From contig NZ_JBGGGT010000002.1 of NCBI RefSeq assembly GCF_041276405.1, positions 1,525,001-1,589,000 of the forward strand: DNA of 64,000 nucleotides. The letters are read 5' to 3'. Under the pieces are notes generated by a model. The model did no database searches. It was not told the origin of the DNA and saw only the letters and a program-made list of their open reading frames with translations. Below are positions 60,875 through 64,000 of the stretch, in pieces. Position 1 is the first letter of the stretch, and each line of letters begins with the position of its first letter. Made by a program: the position numbers and the translations under genes. The stretch is from Microvirga sp. TS319. GTDB lineage: Bacteria > Pseudomonadota > Alphaproteobacteria > Rhizobiales > Beijerinckiaceae.

Positions 60875-62482
60875 ATGCTGCGCTTCTCGAAGTCGAAGAT
60901 CATCGCCACCCTGGCGATTATCATCATCGGTCTCCTGCTGGGGATTCCGAGCATGATGTCGCCTGAGCATCGCAAGGCGTATCTGAGCGCCGTTCCGAGC
61001 TGGGTCCCTTCCTGGCTCGTGCCCTCGCGCGCCATCGTGCTCGGCCTCGACCTGCAGGGCGGCTCCCACGTCCTTCTCCAGGTGGACGAGTCGGATCTCG
61101 TGCGCGGCCAGATCACCCTTCTGCGCGACGACGTGCGCCGGATCCTCCGCGACACCCGCGTCGCGTCGCAGAACGGCATCCAGACGATCCCGCGCGGCGT
61201 CCAGATCCGCGTGCCGAACGCGGCCGACCGCGAGCGCCTGATGCCGCGCCTGCGCGAGCTCGCCCAGCCGATCAGCAACGCCGTTCTCGGCCAGACCGGC
61301 AACGCCAGCGTGGCGCTCAGCGACACGCCGGATGGTGCGATCACGCTGACCCTGACGGATGCGGGCATCAACGAGCGGGTGCGCCGCGCCGTCGACCAGT
61401 CGATCGAGGTCATCCGCCGCCGTATCGACGCCACCGGCACGACCGAGCCCAGCATCCAGCGCCAGGGCGCGGATCGCGTGCTGGTTCAGGTTCCCGGCCT
61501 TCAGGACCCGCAGCAGCTCAAGGCGCTTCTCGGCGAGACCGGAAACCTGGAGTTCCGCCTCCTGGCCCAGCCCGGCGCGACCGACGTGGACATGCTTCCG
61601 ATGCGTGATGCCGGTGGCCAGCGGGTGCCCGTGGAGCGTCGCGTCATCGCCGAGGGCGGCGACCTGACCGATGCCCAGGCCGCCTTCGATTCGCAGACCA
61701 ACCAGCCGATCGTGAACTTCCGTTTCAACATCCGGGGCGCGCAGCGCTTCGGCCAGGCGACGACGGAAAACCTCGGGCGTCAGCTCGCCATCGTGCTCGA
61801 CAACGAGGTGATCTCCGCGCCCACGATCCAGTCGCCGATCACGGGCGGCTCGGGCCAGATCTCGGGCAGCTTCACGGTCGAGCAGGTGAACAATCTCGCG
61901 GTTCTGCTGCGCTCCGGCGCGCTGCCCGCCAAGCTGACCATCGTCGAAGAGCGCACCGTCGGTCCCGGCTTGGGCCGTGACTCCATCGAGGCCGGCAAGC
62001 TGGCGACCTATGTCGCCGCCATCCTCGTCGTGATCTTCATGTTCGCCACCTACGGGGTGTTCGGCCTCATCGCCAACATCGCGCTCCTCGTGCATGTGGG
62101 CCTGATCTTCGGCCTCATGTCGGTGCTCGAAGCTACGCTGACCCTGCCGGGCATCGCGGGCATCGTGCTCACCATCGGCACGGCGGTCGACTCGAACGTG
62201 CTGATCTACGAGCGTATCCGCGAGGAGGTCCATTCCGGACGCTCCATCGTGTCCGGCATCCAGGCCGGCTTCGACCGGGCCTTCGCGACCATCGTGGACT
62301 CCAACAGCACCATGGCCATTGCCGCCGTGATCCTGTTCTTCCTCGGCTCCGGACCCGTGCGCGGCTTCGCGGTCGTGTTCATTCTCGGCATCCTCACGAC
62401 GGTGATCACCGCCGTCACCCTGACGCGCATGATGATTGCGCTCTGGTACCAGTGGATGCGTCCCAAAGTTCTTCCGTTCTAA
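60875..62482 (+). CDS. secD: Protein translocase subunit SecD
   Basis: A 535-aa RND-type subunit using the proton gradient to pull exported proteins across the inner membrane. First helix at about 9-29 (KIIATLAIIIIGLLLGIPSMM), then GLDLQGGSHVLLQVD, the large periplasmic P1 domain, and five C-terminal helices. The signature LGRDSIEAGKLATYVAAILVVIFMF starts that region. TLPGIAGIVLTIGTAVDSNVLIYERIREE carries the conserved Asp of helix 4. The ATG at 60875 is used. secF begins within 12 bp. Confidence 0.96.
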   Translation: MLRFSKSKIIATLAIIIIGLLLGIPSMMSPEHRKAYLSAVPSWVPSWLVPSRAIVLGLDLQGGSHVLLQVDESDLVRGQITLLRDDVRRILRDTRVASQNGIQTIPRGVQIRVPNAADRERLMPRLRELAQPISNAVLGQTGNASVALSDTPDGAITLTLTDAGINERVRRAVDQSIEVIRRRIDATGTTEPSIQRQGADRVLVQVPGLQDPQQLKALLGETGNLEFRLLAQPGATDVDMLPMRDAGGQRVPVERRVIAEGGDLTDAQAAFDSQTNQPIVNFRFNIRGAQRFGQATTENLGRQLAIVLDNEVISAPTIQSPITGGSGQISGSFTVEQVNNLAVLLRSGALPAKLTIVEERTVGPGLGRDSIEAGKLATYVAAILVVIFMFATYGVFGLIANIALLVHVGLIFGLMSVLEATLTLPGIAGIVLTIGTAVDSNVLIYERIREEVHSGRSIVSGIQAGFDRAFATIVDSNSTMAIAAVILFFLGSGPVRGFAVVFILGILTTVITAVTLTRMMIALWYQWMRPKVLPF

Positions 62483-62494
62483 GGAGTGAGTATC

Positions 62495-63433
62495 GTGCGC
62501 CTCGTTCGCCTCTGGCCCGAAAACTCCCACTTCGACTTCATGCGCTTCAGGCGCTTCTCCTTCCCGTTGTCCGCCCTCATTTCGGTGGCGACCGCGATCG
62601 TGCTCTACACGGTCGGCCTCAATTTCGGCATCGACTTCAAGGGCGGTACGCTCATGGAGATCCAGGCCAAATCGGGCCAGGTCAACGTCGCCCAGATCCG
62701 CCACACGGCCGAGGGGTTCGGCTTCGGCGACGTGGAGGTGCAGGAATTCGGCACCGCCGGCGAGGTTTCGCTGCGTTTCCCGATTCAGTCCGGCGGCGAG
62801 GCCGCGCAGGCGGGAGTGGTGCAGAAGGCTCGCGATACCTTCGGCAACGAGTACGAGTTCCGCCGCGTCGAGACGGTCGGCCCGCGCGTGTCGGGCGAGC
62901 TCGTTCAGTCCGGCACCATCGGCATCGTGTTCTCGGTGATCGCGGTCCTGTTCTATCTCTGGTTCCGCTTCGAGCGCGAGCTGGCGGTAGCGGCCATCAT
63001 CGGCACGCTGCACGATATCGTGCTCACCATCGGCTTCTTCGTGATCACGCGGCACGAGTTCAACATGACCTCGATCGCGGCGATCCTCACCATCGTCGGC
63101 TACTCGCTCAACGAGACCGTGGTGGTGTTCGACCGCACCCGCGAGCTCATGCGCCGCTACAAGACCATGCCGCCGGAAGAGCTGTTGAACCTCTCGATCA
63201 ACCACACCATGTCCCGCACGATCATGACGGCGACGACCACGGCGCTTGCGCTGCTGGCCCTTGTGCTCTTCGGCGGACAGGCGATCCAGGGCTTCGCCCA
63301 GGTCATGCTCTACGGCGTGGTGATCTGCACCTATTCGGCGATCTGCATCTCCTCGCCCATGCTGATCTATATCGGCCTGCGCGGATCCGAGACCGTCAAG
63401 GTGCCGGAGGGCAAGGCCGCAGCCGCGGAGTAG
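62495..63433 (+). CDS. secF: Protein translocase subunit SecF
   Basis: A 312-aa partner of SecD. First helix near 28-48 (FPLSALISVATAIVLYTVGL), then FGIDFKGGTLMEI, a small periplasmic domain, and the C-terminal block LHDIVLTIGFFVITRHEFNMTSIAAILTIVGYSLNETVVVFDRTRE with the conserved Asp. GTG at 62495 is preferred because AGGAG lies 8 bp upstream; GTG 62486 would add three residues. It is followed closely by an Mth938-like gene. Confidence 0.95.
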   Translation: MRLVRLWPENSHFDFMRFRRFSFPLSALISVATAIVLYTVGLNFGIDFKGGTLMEIQAKSGQVNVAQIRHTAEGFGFGDVEVQEFGTAGEVSLRFPIQSGGEAAQAGVVQKARDTFGNEYEFRRVETVGPRVSGELVQSGTIGIVFSVIAVLFYLWFRFERELAVAAIIGTLHDIVLTIGFFVITRHEFNMTSIAAILTIVGYSLNETVVVFDRTRELMRRYKTMPPEELLNLSINHTMSRTIMTATTTALALLALVLFGGQAIQGFAQVMLYGVVICTYSAICISSPMLIYIGLRGSETVKVPEGKAAAAE

Positions 63434-63437
63434 GACG

Positions 63438-63824
63438 ATGAGCGATAGCCGCCTGTATGACGGTTTCGTCCCCGGACGCTTTCCGATCGATTCTTACGGC
63501 AATGGCGGCTTTCGCTTCGCGGACATGTCCCATCGCGGCTCGATCCTCGCGCTGCCGTCGGGCATCAAGGCGTGGCCCGTCGGCTCCATGAGGGAGCTCG
63601 ACGACGAAGCGCTCGCGCCGATCCTCGCCGAGGCCGAGGAGATCGATCTCCTCCTCTTCGGCACGGGCGCGGAGATCGCGGCGTTTCCGGGACGGTTTCG
63701 CGAGCGTTTCCGCGAGGCCGGCATCGGCCTCGACGTGATGCAGACCGGGGCGGCCGCACGCACTTACAACATTCTCCTGGCGGAAAACCGCAAGGTTGCC
63801 GCCGCCCTCATCGCCGTGGGCTGA
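63438..63824 (+). CDS. Mth938-like (DUF498/NDUFAF3-type) protein
   Basis: A 128-aa protein beginning 4 bp after secF. YGNGGFRFADMSHRGSILALPSGIKAWPV and LLLFGTGAEIAAFPGRFRERFREAGIGLDVMQTGAAARTYNILLAENRKVAAALI match the Mth938-like fold, whose mitochondrial member NDUFAF3 helps assemble complex I. The bacterial role is not established. Its position after secDF and before a squalene/phytoene synthase-type gene is widely conserved in alphaproteobacteria. Confidence 0.9.
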   Translation: MSDSRLYDGFVPGRFPIDSYGNGGFRFADMSHRGSILALPSGIKAWPVGSMRELDDEALAPILAEAEEIDLLLFGTGAEIAAFPGRFRERFREAGIGLDVMQTGAAARTYNILLAENRKVAAALIAVG

Positions 63825-63825
63825 T

Positions 63826-64000
63826 ATGGCCGATCCGCAATCGAATTTCGCCCATTGCGAGGCGCTCGTCCGCGAGGCCGATCCCGACCGCTACTGGGCA
63901 AGCCTCCTCGCGCCCGAGGGAAAGCGTCCCTATCTCCACGCCCTCCACGCCTTCAATTTCGAGATCGCGCGCGTGCGCGAATCCGTGCGGGAGCCGATGC
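63826..64000 (+). CDS. Squalene/phytoene synthase family protein, cut by window edge
   Basis: The first 58 residues of a trans-isoprenyl-synthase-type protein (MADPQSNFAHCEALVREADPDRYWASLL, then RPYLHALHAFNFEIARVRESVREPM). The ATG at 63826 follows the Mth938-like stop by 1 bp. In this position alphaproteobacteria usually have the short family member related to mitochondrial NDUFAF6, which need not make squalene. The Asp-rich substrate motifs lie outside the window, so activity cannot be judged. Confidence 0.8.
   Translation, partial: MADPQSNFAHCEALVREADPDRYWASLLAPEGKRPYLHALHAFNFEIARVRESVREPM

Overview
The window is a high-GC, densely coded chromosomal segment from an alphaproteobacterium of the order Hyphomicrobiales (Rhizobiales), most like Methylobacteriaceae of the Microvirga type. 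That placement is an inference from three things: the protein sequences; gene orders familiar from this order (purMN next to a CDP-alcohol phosphotransferase/perM/hdaA/ppk/ppx run, and erpA-dgt-argS-SPOR-nagZ-scpAB-tatABC-serS-surE-pcm-M23-yajC-secDF); and two families of palindromic intergenic repeats of the kind common in these genomes. I saw no rRNA, tRNA, CRISPR array, prophage or intact insertion sequence.

Layout. 1-3.8 kb: a sugar ABC importer on the minus strand (binding protein, two permeases, ATPase cut by the left edge). 4-7.1 kb: an MBL-fold hydrolase, gatC, gatA and a small membrane protein. 7.1-14.5 kb: an accessory stretch with a divergent ArsR-type regulator/EamA exporter pair, two large paralogous RTX-type calcium-binding proteins in tandem, and a small anchored Pro/Ala-rich protein. 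14.6-23.3 kb: gatB, two GNAT acetyltransferases, a class III cyclase, a broken DUF4345-like gene, two glutathione transferases, a DUF1796 protein and two small exported proteins, with many repeats. 23.4-34.3 kb: ndk, a molybdopterin oxidoreductase, purN/purM and, divergently, the phosphatidyltransferase-perM-hdaA-ppk-ppx operon. 34.5-44.3 kb: a 2OG-Fe(II) oxygenase, ribonuclease D, a WYL-like protein, aspS, maeB, a large exported protein of unknown function and erpA. 44.6-64 kb: a housekeeping block for nucleotide hydrolysis (dgt), translation (argS, serS), cell envelope (SPOR, nagZ, M23-like lipoprotein), chromosome organisation (scpAB), and protein export and repair (tatABC, yajC-secDF, surE, pcm), ending in a squalene/phytoene synthase cut by the right edge.

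How parts work together: gatCA and gatB, 8 kb apart, encode the tRNA amidotransferase whose Asp-tRNA(Asn) substrate would come from a non-discriminating AspRS such as the aspS here may be. ppk and ppx make and degrade polyphosphate. tatABC and yajC-secDF cover both main export routes. surE-pcm plus a degenerate M23 lipoprotein recalls surE-pcm-nlpD.

Most notable: (1) palindromic repeats whose terminal TAG is the stop codon of adjacent genes, including one 56-bp element that ends both convergent genes flanking it; (2) an RTX pair with a shared C-terminal half, shared 3' sequence and terminator but unrelated N-terminal heads; (3) a DUF4345-like pseudogene containing one such repeat; (4) four tandem 16-18 bp repeats upstream of the cyclase gene; (5) an M23 protein that has lost most zinc ligands; (6) an orphan ABC ATPase wedged between scpB and tatA.
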